Assembly (NCBI GenBank): GCA_046349035.1
Contig: JAXMDC010000006.1
Coordinates: 62,001-126,000 of the forward strand
DNA from: JAXMDC01 sp046349035
GTDB taxonomy: Bacteria > Pseudomonadota > Alphaproteobacteria > Rhizobiales > Kaistiaceae
Reading direction: 5' to 3'
Length of the DNA stretch: 64,000 nt
The position numbers and the translations under genes are program-made. The notes under the pieces are model-generated. The model saw only the letters and a list, made by a program, of their open reading frames with translations. It was not told the DNA's origin and did no database searches. Each line of letters starts with the position of its first letter. Positions within the stretch are counted from its first letter, which is position 1. Of this stretch, positions 55,337 to 64,000 are shown piece after piece.

Positions 55337-55771
55337 GTGTTGACCGCCGCATTGATCCTCGGCGTTCTCGCCAGCCTCGTCCTGACGGAGTTGGTCGGCC
55401 TTTCCGCCGGCGGCATCGTCGTCCCGGGCTATGTTGCCCTCCTGCTGGATCGACCGAGCGCGTTGATCGGGTTTCTGGCGATCGCGCTGGCAAGCTACGG
55501 GCTCCTGCGCACCATCTCGAATGCCCTGATGCTTTATGGCAATCGCCGCTTTGCGGTTGCCCTGCTGATTGGACTGGCGCTTGCCAGCGGAGCTTCCTAT
55601 CTCAGCCCCTACCTGATGCCCGCCTATGTCGAATGGGTCGGGCTGGGGTTCATCGTGCCGGGCCTCGTCGCACACCAATTCGATCGCCAAGGGGTTTTGC
55701 CGACCCTCCTCATGTTGGCGATTGCCGCACCGATCGTCCGCGCCGCACTGGCGGTGGTCATGTGGCTATGA
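55337..55771 (+). CDS. pgsC: poly-gamma-glutamate synthesis membrane protein PgsC/CapC
   Basis: This 144-residue protein has about five hydrophobic helices and the PgsC signature LTELVGLSAGGIVVPGYVALLLDRP near the N-terminus, with GLGFIVPGLVAHQFDRQG later. It is the membrane partner of PgsB. Translation starts at GTG 55337. Its stop overlaps the pgsW start in an ATGA junction, implying coupled translation. Confidence 0.92.
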   Translation: MLTAALILGVLASLVLTELVGLSAGGIVVPGYVALLLDRPSALIGFLAIALASYGLLRTISNALMLYGNRRFAVALLIGLALASGASYLSPYLMPAYVEWVGLGFIVPGLVAHQFDRQGVLPTLLMLAIAAPIVRAALAVVMWL

Positions 55772-56802
55772 CCTCCCACTCCAGCGCGCGTCCGCGCGCC
55801 CGGCCCCGCGTCGGCGCGCTCACGCTCGCGATCGCGGCCGCGGCGAGCATCGCCCTTTGGCAGTTGGCCGAACGGGTGACCGCCCCTCCGGTCAATCCGC
55901 ACTACGCCGAAATGCTGACAGCCGCTCGCGCCATGCAAGACGCCAGCGCTGTCCTCGCCGGCGAAATGACCCGCCTCGGGCTCATGGCGGACCGCTCCGC
56001 CGATCCCAATCGAACCGGAATGATCGGTGCCGAGTACTCGCCGATCACCACGACCGTCGGCGATCTCCCCTCCAAGCGCACCGCCACCAATCCCGATCTT
56101 GCGGCCGCCCTGGTGCGCCTCCTGGCCGAGACTGGCGTCCGCCCGGGATCGCCGGTCGTTATCGTCCTGTCGGGCTCGTTCGTCGGCGCCAACATTGCCG
56201 CAATTGCCGCCGCAGAGGCCCTCGGTCTCCGTCCTGTGATCGTCGCTTCGCTCGGTGCGTCGATGTGGGGCGCCAATCACCCCGAGTTCAATTGGCTGGA
56301 CATGATGACGCTGCTTCGCGCCCGCGGGGTCATTCGCTCGGCCGCCCGAGTGGCAGTCCTGGGGGGTGACGGCGGCGTTGCCGGCGGCCTGGAAGCGCCA
56401 GGAGTGGCGCAACTGCGGGCCAGCGCCGCGCGGGACGGCATTCCGATCGTCGAAATGCGTCCGTTCTCCGCCCTGGTTGACGCTTTGCTGGTTGACGTTC
56501 GCGGCGCTCTCGGCGATGGAGTGCGGCCGGCGATCGTCGTCAATGTGGGCGGAGCGCTGGTCGGGCTCGGCAGTTGCCGGGAGTCTTACGATCTCGATCC
56601 GGGCCTGACCGGACGTGCGTTATCCTGCACCGATGGGACGCCGGGGCTGGCAATGCGGTTGCAGGAAGGGGGCGTGCCGTTACTGCACATCCTCAACTTG
56701 AAACGCATGGCGGTGGAGCTTGGATTGCCGATCGATCCGGTGCCGCTGCCGGCGCCCGGTAACAACAAGACCGTCTATGGCTCGCGCCGAGGCGGCGGGT
56801 AG
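55768..56802 (+). CDS. pgsW: poly-gamma-glutamate system protein PgsW
   Basis: This 344-residue protein has an N-terminal membrane anchor (GALTLAIAAAASIALWQLAE) and a periplasmic domain with SGSFVGANIAAIAAAEALG, ASLGASMWGANHPEFNWLDM and VNVGGALVGLGSC. These match the family annotated as poly-gamma-glutamate system protein, found with PgsBC in bacteria that lack the usual PgsA. Its biochemical role is unknown. It overlaps pgsC by 4 bp and ends 18 bp before a TRAP-like permease gene. Confidence 0.87.
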   Translation: MTSHSSARPRARPRVGALTLAIAAAASIALWQLAERVTAPPVNPHYAEMLTAARAMQDASAVLAGEMTRLGLMADRSADPNRTGMIGAEYSPITTTVGDLPSKRTATNPDLAAALVRLLAETGVRPGSPVVIVLSGSFVGANIAAIAAAEALGLRPVIVASLGASMWGANHPEFNWLDMMTLLRARGVIRSAARVAVLGGDGGVAGGLEAPGVAQLRASAARDGIPIVEMRPFSALVDALLVDVRGALGDGVRPAIVVNVGGALVGLGSCRESYDLDPGLTGRALSCTDGTPGLAMRLQEGGVPLLHILNLKRMAVELGLPIDPVPLPAPGNNKTVYGSRRGGG

Positions 56803-56820
56803 AACACGAAGGGGGGATGG

Positions 56821-58158
56821 ATGCCGTTCAGTTTCAGCGACCCGATGGTGCTTTTCGTCATCGCGGTTGCGCTGTTCATCGTCACGCACATCGTGCTGCG
56901 GTGGGCGCTCCCGGTTGCGTTCATCGTGGTCTCGGTGGTCATTGCGGCACTGGGCGGCTTCATCTTCACCTCTTCCAGCGACCTATCGCCGGGTTGGCAG
57001 GAAAGCCCGTTCCGCCATCTGGTCGAGGGTAGCTTCGGCTTCATCAACCTCGCCATCGCCCTGTTTGCCGGCACTTTCTTCGGCCAGATGGTCCGCGCAA
57101 GCGGCGCTGCGGACGCCGCAGCCGACGGTGCGCTGCGCCTTGCCAACGGCCGGGTCCTCCCCGTCCTCGTCTTGGCCGCGGTCCCGATCTTCGCGGTTGG
57201 CATGTTCGTCGGTCTTGCCGGCGTGGCCGTGCTTTCGGCGGGCGTTTTCGCCGTCCCGGCCCTTCGCCGGCTCGGCTATAGCGATGCGACCATTGCCGCT
57301 TTCATCGCCGTCCTGGCGACCGCCGGCATGATCGCCCCGCCCGTCAACGTTCCGGCCATGCATCTCGCCGACGGCGTGAACATGCCCTGGACCAACGTTG
57401 CCCGTTCGCTCTTGGCGCTCTCTGTGCCTTTCGCCTTACTCGCCCTGGCCTGGTTCCGCTGGGGCCAGCGCCGCAACGCCGAAGTCGCCGCCGCGGCACG
57501 CAGCACCGTTGACTGGGGCAGGGCGATGGCCGGCATCGCACCGTTTGCGGTGATGATGCTGATCTGGATCGCTGTGCGTATCTTCCCGTTCGAACTCGTC
57601 GACCCCTCCAGTCCGGCGGTCCTCATCATCGGTGGCCTCGCGGCTCTGCCAATGATGAAGCCGGGCGACTTCAAGAAAGTCATCGACTCCACCTTCACCG
57701 GCACGCCGCTGATCCTCGCCGCCGTCCTGGTGACGGTCGGCGTCCTCATCCAGGTCATGACGCTGACCGGCGTTCGCGGCGAGATCGTGATCCGCGTGAT
57801 GTCGATCGATCCACCCTGGATCTACCTCGGCCTCATTGTGGGAATGCCGCTGCTCGGAGGCGCATTGACGTCGATGTCGGTTGCCGACGTGATGGGCGTC
57901 CCCGCCGCGTTCAGCTTCTTCAAGCTCGGCCTCAGCGCCAATTTCATCATCAGCGTTGCGGCGCTCTCGTCCATCGCTGCACTCGCCGAGTTCATCCCGC
58001 CGACGTCGGTTGCGGCCGCCCTGGCGTGCTACGTCGTTGGCGGCGGCACGACCGTCGGCCAGGTGTTCCGGCGTGCTTGGCCGGCGATGATACCGCTGGT
58101 CGCCATTGCCGTGCTGATGCTCGTCTTCGCCAACGACCTCGCCGGCTGGCTGAGCTGA
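56821..58158 (+). CDS. TRAP transporter large-permease (DctM)-like membrane protein
   Basis: This 445-residue inner-membrane protein has about 12 helices and is related to DctM permeases of the ion-transporter superfamily. GMIAPPVNVPAMHLADG, in the first half, and ALAEFIPPTSVAAALACYVVGGG, in the second, are the paired re-entrant-loop type motifs. No small permease or substrate-binding protein gene is nearby, so it may work alone or use another partner. A GAAGGGGGG site precedes the ATG, and the position after pgsW suggests transport related to glutamate or the polymer. That link is inference. Two strong hairpins follow. Confidence 0.8.
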   Translation: MPFSFSDPMVLFVIAVALFIVTHIVLRWALPVAFIVVSVVIAALGGFIFTSSSDLSPGWQESPFRHLVEGSFGFINLAIALFAGTFFGQMVRASGAADAAADGALRLANGRVLPVLVLAAVPIFAVGMFVGLAGVAVLSAGVFAVPALRRLGYSDATIAAFIAVLATAGMIAPPVNVPAMHLADGVNMPWTNVARSLLALSVPFALLALAWFRWGQRRNAEVAAAARSTVDWGRAMAGIAPFAVMMLIWIAVRIFPFELVDPSSPAVLIIGGLAALPMMKPGDFKKVIDSTFTGTPLILAAVLVTVGVLIQVMTLTGVRGEIVIRVMSIDPPWIYLGLIVGMPLLGGALTSMSVADVMGVPAAFSFFKLGLSANFIISVAALSSIAALAEFIPPTSVAAALACYVVGGGTTVGQVFRRAWPAMIPLVAIAVLMLVFANDLAGWLS

Positions 58159-58170
58159 CCGATCCGGAGT

Positions 58171-58229
58171 TTTGTGGCGCTTCGTTCGGCGCCACAAAAG
58201 AAAAGGGCCGCCCGGTGGGCGGCCCTTTT
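58171..58229. terminator. two adjacent intrinsic terminator hairpins
   Basis: The first hairpin pairs TTTTGTGGCGC with GCGCCACAAAA. The second pairs AAAAGGGCCGCCC with GGGCGGCCCTTTT (58201-58229) and runs into a T tract. Together they separate the permease gene from the convergent M14-type gene. Confidence 0.9.
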
Positions 58230-58250
58230 TCATTGGAGCCCTTGCTGCGG

Positions 58251-59429
58251 CTAGCGCTTCGGCGGCGGTTGAAGGAAGGCGCCGATGCCCTTCTCCACCA
58301 CGGCGCGGTAGTCCGGATAGTTCTCGACTACCAGCGGATTCTCCGGGTGAAGGTCGTTGTAGGCGTTGATGATCGCCTGAATCGACGCCAAGTGCCTCGC
58401 CACGCGAACATCGAGCGGCCACCCATTCTCGTCGAAGCGGACGAAGAGACGACCGAGCGTCGGGTTGTCCGACTTCAGTTTGGCGGCCGCGACATAGTTC
58501 GCGTCCTTGCCACCGACCACCAATTCGTCGCTGAGCTTGCCGCGGAAGCGGCCCATCGCCGGATTGGCGGTCTCCGCCAACACGGCCAGCGTGTCGGTGA
58601 AATCGTTGAACTCGCGGTGGCTGAGGCCGTGCAGGTTCACCGGCGACTTCTGCATGGTGATCGGTATGCGGGCCGAGCGGTTCGAGGCCAGCTTGCCCTG
58701 GGCCAGGCCGGCCAGTTCGTAAGCGCGCTCCGGGGCGACGAAGGCATTGACCACCGAGTACTCCGGCTGCGCCTCGTGCTGATCGAACGTCATCGAGGAC
58801 TGGGCGGCAATCTGCGTCAACCCGTGGCTGACCCGGGCGACCAACCAGCCATCCTCACGGCCTGGATGGTTACGGTTCAGGTTGCGGCTCTCGTGTCCGA
58901 CCATCTGCTCGCCCGTCGGGTAGTGGACGAAGAGGTCGGGATCGGGCCACTGATCGACCGGGTTCGCGAGGCGCATGCCGACGCGGAACCAGCGTGTGCC
59001 TTTTCCATCCGGAAGCTTGAAGTCGATGTGATGGCGGTAAGCCTCCATCGGCTCGGTCCAGGTGAATCCACTCCGGTTCGCCTGCGGCACGACGGTGATC
59101 TTGCCTTGCTTGACCTTCACATTCTCGACGATGAGCGTTGCCGCGATCATGCCGGCGATTTCTTGCGGGTGCGTGCCGCCGAGCACCAGGATTGAAGCGC
59201 CTGGCTTCTCGCCTTCGAGTTCGAAAACCGGGGTGTCGCCCGGGCCGCCATAGAGGCTGCGCTCGATGTTGCCCAGCATGAGCTGCCGGGTCACGCCGGG
59301 TCCGGCGACAATCGGCTCGGCCTGCCACATCGATACAAAGATCGCTCCCGCCGCAATGGCGATCGCCGATGCGCCGGCGAGGAACGCGACCGCCTGCTTC
59401 TTCTCGCGGATCTTGTCGGAAAGAGCCAT
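58251..59429 (-). CDS. succinylglutamate desuccinylase/aspartoacylase (M14) family membrane-anchored protein
   Basis: This 392-residue protein has an N-terminal anchor (AVAFLAGASAIAIAAGAIFVSMW) and an M14-type zinc deacylase domain. The metal-binding HxxE is seen in LGGTHPQEIAG, with a further His in SMTFDQHEAQ and substrate-arginine regions in GHESRNLNRNHPG. Family members cleave amide bonds to glutamate or aspartate derivatives. Convergent with the poly-gamma-glutamate genes, it could trim or release that polymer, which is inference. Its ATG at 59429 overlaps the stop of a tiny upstream gene by one base (TGATG). Confidence 0.82.
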   Translation of the reverse strand: MALSDKIREKKQAVAFLAGASAIAIAAGAIFVSMWQAEPIVAGPGVTRQLMLGNIERSLYGGPGDTPVFELEGEKPGASILVLGGTHPQEIAGMIAATLIVENVKVKQGKITVVPQANRSGFTWTEPMEAYRHHIDFKLPDGKGTRWFRVGMRLANPVDQWPDPDLFVHYPTGEQMVGHESRNLNRNHPGREDGWLVARVSHGLTQIAAQSSMTFDQHEAQPEYSVVNAFVAPERAYELAGLAQGKLASNRSARIPITMQKSPVNLHGLSHREFNDFTDTLAVLAETANPAMGRFRGKLSDELVVGGKDANYVAAAKLKSDNPTLGRLFVRFDENGWPLDVRVARHLASIQAIINAYNDLHPENPLVVENYPDYRAVVEKGIGAFLQPPPKR

Positions 59430-59593
59430 CACTTGATCCCCAGGCCACGCAGGACAAATGGAATGAAAACCAAGGCCGCGCAGAATTGCGTGAGCCAGTG
59501 TTTTTCGCGCCAGATCACTCGCACCATCATGCCGGCCACGAAAAGCGCCAGCAGACGGTAGACGACGAACACCAGCATTTCGGCTGAAAACAT
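59429..59593 (-). CDS. 54-residue small membrane protein
   Basis: This short gene encodes MFSAEMLVFVVYRLLALF and continues to a total of 54 residues, with two hydrophobic stretches (VFVVYRLLALFVAGMMV and FCAALVFIPFVLRGLG) around a charged RVIWREKHW loop. Its TGA shares a base with the M14-type gene's ATG, a strong sign of translational coupling. It resembles in size the PgsE/CapE small proteins of Bacillus poly-gamma-glutamate operons, but sequence homology is not clear. It is probably a subunit or regulator of the M14 protein. Confidence 0.7.
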   Translation of the reverse strand: MFSAEMLVFVVYRLLALFVAGMMVRVIWREKHWLTQFCAALVFIPFVLRGLGIK

Positions 59594-59717
59594 CTCTAGA
59601 GCCCCACCCTCGCTACCTGGATCGCGGGAAACGCGTCGCCGTTATCGAGCCTTTCAGCCCCCGACTCAACCCAATTGGTCGAAAAAAGAGATCGCCGCGG
59701 CAATGACCGCATCGCAG

Positions 59718-59752
59718 AAAAAAAGGGGGCCGCGTCGCCCGACGCGGCCCCC
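59718..59752 (-). terminator. intrinsic terminator downstream of the second DUF6351 gene
   Basis: On the minus strand a 12-bp stem (GGGGGCCGCGTC with its complement) has a 4-nt loop and is followed by seven T residues. It begins 43 bp after the DUF6351 stop. Confidence 0.93.
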
Positions 59753-59795
59753 TGTACTTTGCCTACTGTGCCGGCGCTTCGCCGGCGGGCCTGCC

Positions 59796-62036
59796 CTACT
59801 TGGAAGGGACCGGCGAGAGGTACTTCACCGTCGCGTTGGTGTAGATCGCCCAGGTCCCGGCGAGGGGAGCCTGGCCGACGGCCGGCTTGCTGTAGTCGCA
59901 GACGCCGTCGGCGAAGATCTTCTGCAGCTGCGCCAGTTCCTCTGCCGTCGGCGCAACCTTGTAGTCCTTCACGTCGACCGGCTTAAGCGCGCACTTGAAG
60001 TTGTCGTCGGTAGCCGGCCCACCCGCCGCAATGCGCGGCGAAGCGGCGAAGGCGAACAACTGCTTGCAGCGGTTCTGATCGGTGATCCGGTCAACCGCTC
60101 CAAACCACTTGTTGGTCGCTGTATCGATCACGCCAACCCAAGGACCGGCGACAGCCGCCGCACAGGTGTCGACGAACCCGGCCGGCTTGTTGGCGATGAT
60201 CTTTTCGGCTCTCGTCTTGTTTGACGAGTCGTTGGCCACCGCCGTCAGCCACTTGTCCATCTGCGCAAAGCCGTCGACGCCGAGCTTGCGCAGCGGCGAA
60301 TCGACGGTGCGGGTGTCGAGCTGTGTGGTCCCCAGCGAAGCCGCCGTCAGCACGACGCGATTGGCTTGCGTACCGTTCGCCTTCTGCAGCCGGGCGCCCA
60401 TGACCGCCGTGTGATAGCCGTCATGCACGTCGACGTTGGGGTCGCCGCGGCCCATGAAGTCGCCGTCGACGAAGGACCGCATGTCCATGATGGCGACGTT
60501 GCGGAGGCCCTCGCCGGCGTTCACTTCGCCGGTTTCGTAGGCGATCTTCAGCGCAGTCGCGTCGCCGACCTGGCGCTGCGGCACGATCTTGCCGTCGGCG
60601 TCGTGTCCGCCGATACGGCCGTTGATGTCGATGAACTGCGCCATCGTGATCTTGCCGTCGTTCAGCGCCTTCAGCCCGTACTGGACGCCGACGTTATCGA
60701 ACGGATTGCGCGCTGCGCCGGTCTTCGGGTCCTTGCCGAAGATCTGCACCAGGTTGTCCTGATAGGTGCAACGCACGCCTGCCGTCTTGTAGCGCGGGTC
60801 GTTGGTCACAAGATCCTTCACGGCAGCGTCGCAGTCGTCGACGCGGGCGTTGGGATAGCGGGTGCCGTTGCTGATGCAATAGCCCCAGTACTTGCCCGAA
60901 ATCGCATCGAGCTGCGGCCGGGTCCAGTTGCCGCTCTTAGTGACGTTGACGAGGAGTTCGCAGTCGTAGAGCGGCTGCAGGAAGCTCATCACGTCTGGGT
61001 ATGAGCGCATCGGCATGATGCCGTCAAAGAGGCCGGGATAGCGATTGGCGATCACGTGCTGCTGCATTGAGCCGCCCGAAGCGCCGTGGCCGATGGTGTA
61101 GACCGGCGGGCCGTACTCCTTGATGAACTGCTCCTTGACCTTCGCCATGGTCTCGCCCGACTTCACGGTGTCGTTGTTCGTGCCCATGACGTTGAGCGAA
61201 CCCTGCAGGAACGCGTAGCCGCCGTTGACGAAGTTGTCGCCCATCGACGAGCCGAGATCCTCCAGGAAGTATTTGTTGCCGAGCGTCGGATCGTTACCGG
61301 TCATGCCGAAGCCGCGGCCCATGTGGAAGTTCGGCTGCACGCCGCCGCCGAACACGTAGACGAGCTTGCCGTTCCAGCCCGAGCCACCCTTAGCGGTTGG
61401 CGTCGGCAGAGGCCCGGCCGCCGGATCGTGCGGGATGCTGATGATGAAGGCCGAGCGATTGATGACGCCCTTTTCCTGCCGATAGATGATCGGAATCGTG
61501 GCGCCTTCGGTGGTCTTGGTCGTGCCGATGTCGGTCGGACGGGTGGCGGCCGGATCGAAGACTTTCCACTCGCCCTTGGTGTTGCGGTAGTAATAGGTCA
61601 CCACGGTCGGAGCGGCGCAGGTCGCATCCTTGGCTGGGGCGAGGCCGTGCGCTTCGTTCTCGCAGAGGAACGGGTCCTGCTGCACGGTCTCGAACAGACC
61701 GCCATTGATCGGGTGATTGACGAGGGTGACACTGGCGTCTCCGCCGGTCGCCTTCGCAACCAGCTGGTTGTCGCCGTCCTTCAGTCCTTCGACCAGGCCG
61801 ACGAATCCGCCCTTGCCATCGGCCTTGAACGCCGCCGACACGTCCTTGCCGTCAACTGCTACCGTCGGGGCTGCCGCCGCGCCGGTGACCTTCACCAGAG
61901 CGCTGCCGCCAGTGACCAGCTCCGGCCGTGAAGACAACACCTCGACGGCGAGCTTGGCCTGCGCCAACGCGGCGGTCGAGCCCAGCGCGCACAGAGCCGC
62001 CAGCGACGCCCCGAAAACCCATGACTTTCTTACCAT
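59796..62036 (-). CDS. secreted DUF6351 family protein, second copy
   Basis: This 746-residue paralogue of the protein at 37868-40033 shares a signal peptide (to about residue 26), the LAVEVLSSRPELVTGGSALV opening domain, and the candidate nucleophile motif YTIGHGASGGSMQQ (GHGASGG rather than GYGPSGG). It also shares FLQPLYDCELLVN and the NPFDNVGVQYGL block. The conserved Ser between Ala and Gly supports an alpha/beta-hydrolase mechanism. GGGAGGGG lies upstream of the ATG. It has no operon partner. Two divergent copies in one 64-kb stretch suggest different substrates or regulation. Confidence 0.86.
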   Translation of the reverse strand: MVRKSWVFGASLAALCALGSTAALAQAKLAVEVLSSRPELVTGGSALVKVTGAAAAPTVAVDGKDVSAAFKADGKGGFVGLVEGLKDGDNQLVAKATGGDASVTLVNHPINGGLFETVQQDPFLCENEAHGLAPAKDATCAAPTVVTYYYRNTKGEWKVFDPAATRPTDIGTTKTTEGATIPIIYRQEKGVINRSAFIISIPHDPAAGPLPTPTAKGGSGWNGKLVYVFGGGVQPNFHMGRGFGMTGNDPTLGNKYFLEDLGSSMGDNFVNGGYAFLQGSLNVMGTNNDTVKSGETMAKVKEQFIKEYGPPVYTIGHGASGGSMQQHVIANRYPGLFDGIMPMRSYPDVMSFLQPLYDCELLVNVTKSGNWTRPQLDAISGKYWGYCISNGTRYPNARVDDCDAAVKDLVTNDPRYKTAGVRCTYQDNLVQIFGKDPKTGAARNPFDNVGVQYGLKALNDGKITMAQFIDINGRIGGHDADGKIVPQRQVGDATALKIAYETGEVNAGEGLRNVAIMDMRSFVDGDFMGRGDPNVDVHDGYHTAVMGARLQKANGTQANRVVLTAASLGTTQLDTRTVDSPLRKLGVDGFAQMDKWLTAVANDSSNKTRAEKIIANKPAGFVDTCAAAVAGPWVGVIDTATNKWFGAVDRITDQNRCKQLFAFAASPRIAAGGPATDDNFKCALKPVDVKDYKVAPTAEELAQLQKIFADGVCDYSKPAVGQAPLAGTWAIYTNATVKYLSPVPSK

Positions 62037-62185
62037 TCAACCCCTCCCTGGAGGCACTGCGGTTCGCTTGTTACGATTGGAACCTGGGGCGGAAAATAGC
62101 TGCCGCGGAGGGGGGGCGCAATGCGCCTACGGCGTGCCTCTGCGACCGAGCCGCCGCCTTACGTTTAGTGCCCGCGGGGGAGTTC

Positions 62186-63475
62186 TTAGCCCGAGACGCG
62201 CTCGATCGACGCGCCGCACCGCCGGAGTTTTTCCTCCACCCGCTCGAAGCCGCGGTCGATGTGATAGACGCGGTTAACCATGGTTTCGCCCTCGGCGGCG
62301 AGGCCGGCGATGACGAGGGAGACGGAGGCGCGCAAGTCGGTCGCCATGACCTGCGCCCCCTTCAGCCGTGGCACGCCTCGCACCGTCGCCACCTGACCGT
62401 CGAGCTGGATATCCGCTCCGAGGCGAGCCAATTCCTGCACATGCATGAAGCGGTTCTCGAAGATGGTCTCCCTGATATGCGAAGTGCCCTCTGCGCGGGA
62501 TGAGAGAGCCATCAATTGCGCCTGGAGATCGGTCGGGAAGCCAGGGAAGGGCTCGGTCGTAACCTCCACTGGCCGGAGGGCGCTGCCGTTGCGATGGACC
62601 CTGATGCCCTCGTTGGTGACTTCGACCGTCGCCCCGGCGGCGCGAAGCACAGCAATCGGCTCCTCGAGCGTATCGGCGCGCGCGCCTTCGAGCGTGACTT
62701 CGCCGCCCGTCATCGCCGCTGCGATGGCATAAGTCCCACCCTCGATGCGGTCGGGCATCACCGCGTGCCGAGCGCCGCCGAGCGATTTTACGCCTTCGAC
62801 GCGGATCGTCGACGTGCCGGCACCGGAAATGCGCGCTCCCATCTTGATCAGGCAGGCCGCGACGTCCGCGACTTCCGGTTCGCGGGCCGCGTTTTCGAGG
62901 ATCGTCTCACCCTCGGCGAGCGTAGCTGCCATCATCGTGACATGCGTTGCGCCGACGGTGACCTTCGGGAAGCGGATACGCGCACCGCGAAGTCCCCTTG
63001 GCGCCTGCGCTACGACATAGCCACCGTCGATGTCGATGGTCGCGCCGAGCTCCCTCAGCGCCGTGATGAAGAGGTCGACCGGGCGAGTGCCGATTGCACA
63101 GCCGCCGGGAAGCGACACCTTCGCTTCGCCCATTCTCGCCAGCAAGGGTCCGATCACCCAGAAGCTCGCCCGCATTTTCGAGACGAGTTCGTATGGCGCC
63201 GTGGTGTCGACGATGGCTTTCGCCGAGAAATGAACGGTATCGCCAGCTCCGCCATTCTGGCCGGGCCGCTTACCGTCGACCGAGTAGTCCAATCCGTGAT
63301 TGCCGAGGATGCGCTTCAGGAGTTCGACGTCGGCCAGCCGTGGGAGGTTGTCGAGGGTTAGATCCTGCTCGGTCAGCAGGCTCGCGATCATCAGCGGCAG
63401 CGCAGCATTCTTGGCCCCGGAAATCGGAATCCGGCCGTTGAGAGGGTTGCCGCCGACGATGCGAATGCGGTCCAT
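62186..63475 (-). CDS. murA: UDP-N-acetylglucosamine 1-carboxyvinyltransferase
   Basis: This 429-residue cytosolic enzyme performs the first committed step of peptidoglycan synthesis, adding enolpyruvate from PEP to UDP-GlcNAc. It has Lys22-Asn23 (ISGAKNAALP), the flexible-loop catalytic Cys126 (SLPGGCAIGTRPVDL), and late conserved EPFPGFPTDLQAQLMAL and IFENRFMHVQEL. The Cys means it should be fosfomycin-sensitive, as most MurA enzymes are. A GGAGCC-type site lies upstream of the ATG. It appears monocistronic. Confidence 0.97.
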   Translation of the reverse strand: MDRIRIVGGNPLNGRIPISGAKNAALPLMIASLLTEQDLTLDNLPRLADVELLKRILGNHGLDYSVDGKRPGQNGGAGDTVHFSAKAIVDTTAPYELVSKMRASFWVIGPLLARMGEAKVSLPGGCAIGTRPVDLFITALRELGATIDIDGGYVVAQAPRGLRGARIRFPKVTVGATHVTMMAATLAEGETILENAAREPEVADVAACLIKMGARISGAGTSTIRVEGVKSLGGARHAVMPDRIEGGTYAIAAAMTGGEVTLEGARADTLEEPIAVLRAAGATVEVTNEGIRVHRNGSALRPVEVTTEPFPGFPTDLQAQLMALSSRAEGTSHIRETIFENRFMHVQELARLGADIQLDGQVATVRGVPRLKGAQVMATDLRASVSLVIAGLAAEGETMVNRVYHIDRGFERVEEKLRRCGASIERVSG

Positions 63476-63599
63476 GAAGGCTCCGGTGGGTGAGGGGGAG
63501 GCGATGCAGCAGACGCCTCACGCGCGGCGTCATTGTGGCAGGCGCGGCCCGCCCAGGCAAAGCGCAATCGGTGGCATGCGCCGACATTTCCAGGAGGAA

Positions 63600-63809
63600 T
63601 CAACCACCCGTCTTGTCCAGCGCTTCGCCTGGCGCCCGCCGGCCGGCGCCGTTCTTGCGGCGGCGCAGATTGGCACGGAGTGCCTTGGCGAGGCGCTCCG
63701 AACGCGCGTTCGGCGACGCCGCGCGCCCATGCCCGGGGTTGCCGGCGGGCGAGTCGGAAGCGGTCACCGCCTTTCGCTTCCCCTGTTTACGGTCGGTTGT
63801 TTCGTCCAT
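63600..63809 (-). CDS. small basic hypothetical protein
   Basis: This 69-residue protein begins MDETTDRKQGKRKAV. Its C-terminal half is basic and helical (SERLAKALRANLRRRKNGAGRR). Short proteins with an ERLxxALRxNLxRRK helix are common in alphaproteobacteria, but their function is unknown to me. The start at ATG 63809 has no strong ribosome site, and composition alone supports coding. It lies 125 bp upstream of murA on the same strand. Confidence 0.55.
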   Translation of the reverse strand: MDETTDRKQGKRKAVTASDSPAGNPGHGRAASPNARSERLAKALRANLRRRKNGAGRRAPGEALDKTGG

Positions 63810-63888
63810 TCTGACAAGGTTCGCTTGAAGCCCGCGCATGGCTATGGCAGGAGTTTTTCGCGCGCGGCAAGGCTCTTGCTGCGCTCGG

Positions 63889-63963
<75 letters not shown>

Positions 63964-64000
63964 GCCCAACCCCTAGAAACTCCTGAGGATTTGAGCCCTT

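Noticed and set aside
58026..59195. A plus-strand 389-residue gene beyond the TRAP-like permease
   Set aside because: It begins inside the permease gene and runs antisense to the M14-type gene through two strong terminators.

Overview
The window is GC-rich, tightly packed chromosomal DNA from an alphaproteobacterium. I infer this from the two-domain alphaproteobacterial dCTP deaminase, a SAM-II riboswitch in front of metZ, a SigF/NrsF-controlled bufferin operon, an ScfR-like regulator next to isocitrate lyase, two DUF4170 proteins, and the housekeeping genes gyrB and murA. The genus cannot be read from the sequence. Three tRNA genes (Gly-CCC, Arg-ACG, Thr-GGT) are present. I see no rRNA, CRISPR array, integrase or insertion sequence.

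Layout. 1-4.2 kb: the end of a class I aminotransferase, then a small accessory block (an AT-richer unknown gene, a DUF3631 ATPase and a zinc-finger/Toprim primase-like protein with an in-frame triple 48-bp repeat). 4.2-9.1 kb: a sigF-type sigma factor, a frameshifted nrsF anti-sigma gene and a nitronate monooxygenase face a four-gene bufferin operon (bufA1, bufB, bufC, DoxX) preceded by an exact SigF-type promoter. 9.2-20.3 kb: a serpin, a GlsB-type protein, AzlCD, an ACT-domain protein, a type III polyketide synthase with its methyltransferase partner, gyrB, two glycosyltransferases and a 38-residue histone-like protein. 20.5-27.9 kb: a diheme cytochrome, then an operon encoding a caspase-like protease, a catalytically dead caspase homologue, a heme-binding DUF4384 protein and an OmpA-family protein. 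This is the best candidate in the window for an undescribed system.

28-46.5 kb: a Crp/Fnr regulator, a PQQ dehydrogenase with the lanthanide-diagnostic aspartate, dCTP deaminase, SAM-II-controlled metZ, a frameshifted membrane/SH3 protein, a DUF6351 secreted protein, and a glyoxylate-shunt locus (ScfR-like regulator, aceA, glcB) bracketed by two DUF4170 paralogues. 46.6-49.6 kb: three secreted proteins of unknown function and a cytochrome c'. 49.7-52.7 kb: a His-rich P1B-type ATPase without a CPx motif, facing an RcnR-type Ni/Co sensor whose start codon abuts six 15-bp repeats. 52.7-59.6 kb: a dehalogenase and a poly-gamma-glutamate locus (DUF6305, PgsB, PgsC, PgsW, a TRAP-like permease, an M14 deacylase and a 54-residue membrane protein). 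59.7-64 kb: a second DUF6351 protein, murA, a small conserved-looking protein and tRNA-Thr.

The common thread is a heavily invested periplasm. Metal sequestration and export, quinoprotein and c-type cytochrome chemistry, a serpin and caspase-fold proteins all act outside the cytoplasm. Two carbon-use modules, the glyoxylate shunt and a probable alcohol dehydrogenase, fit growth on C2 or alcohol substrates.
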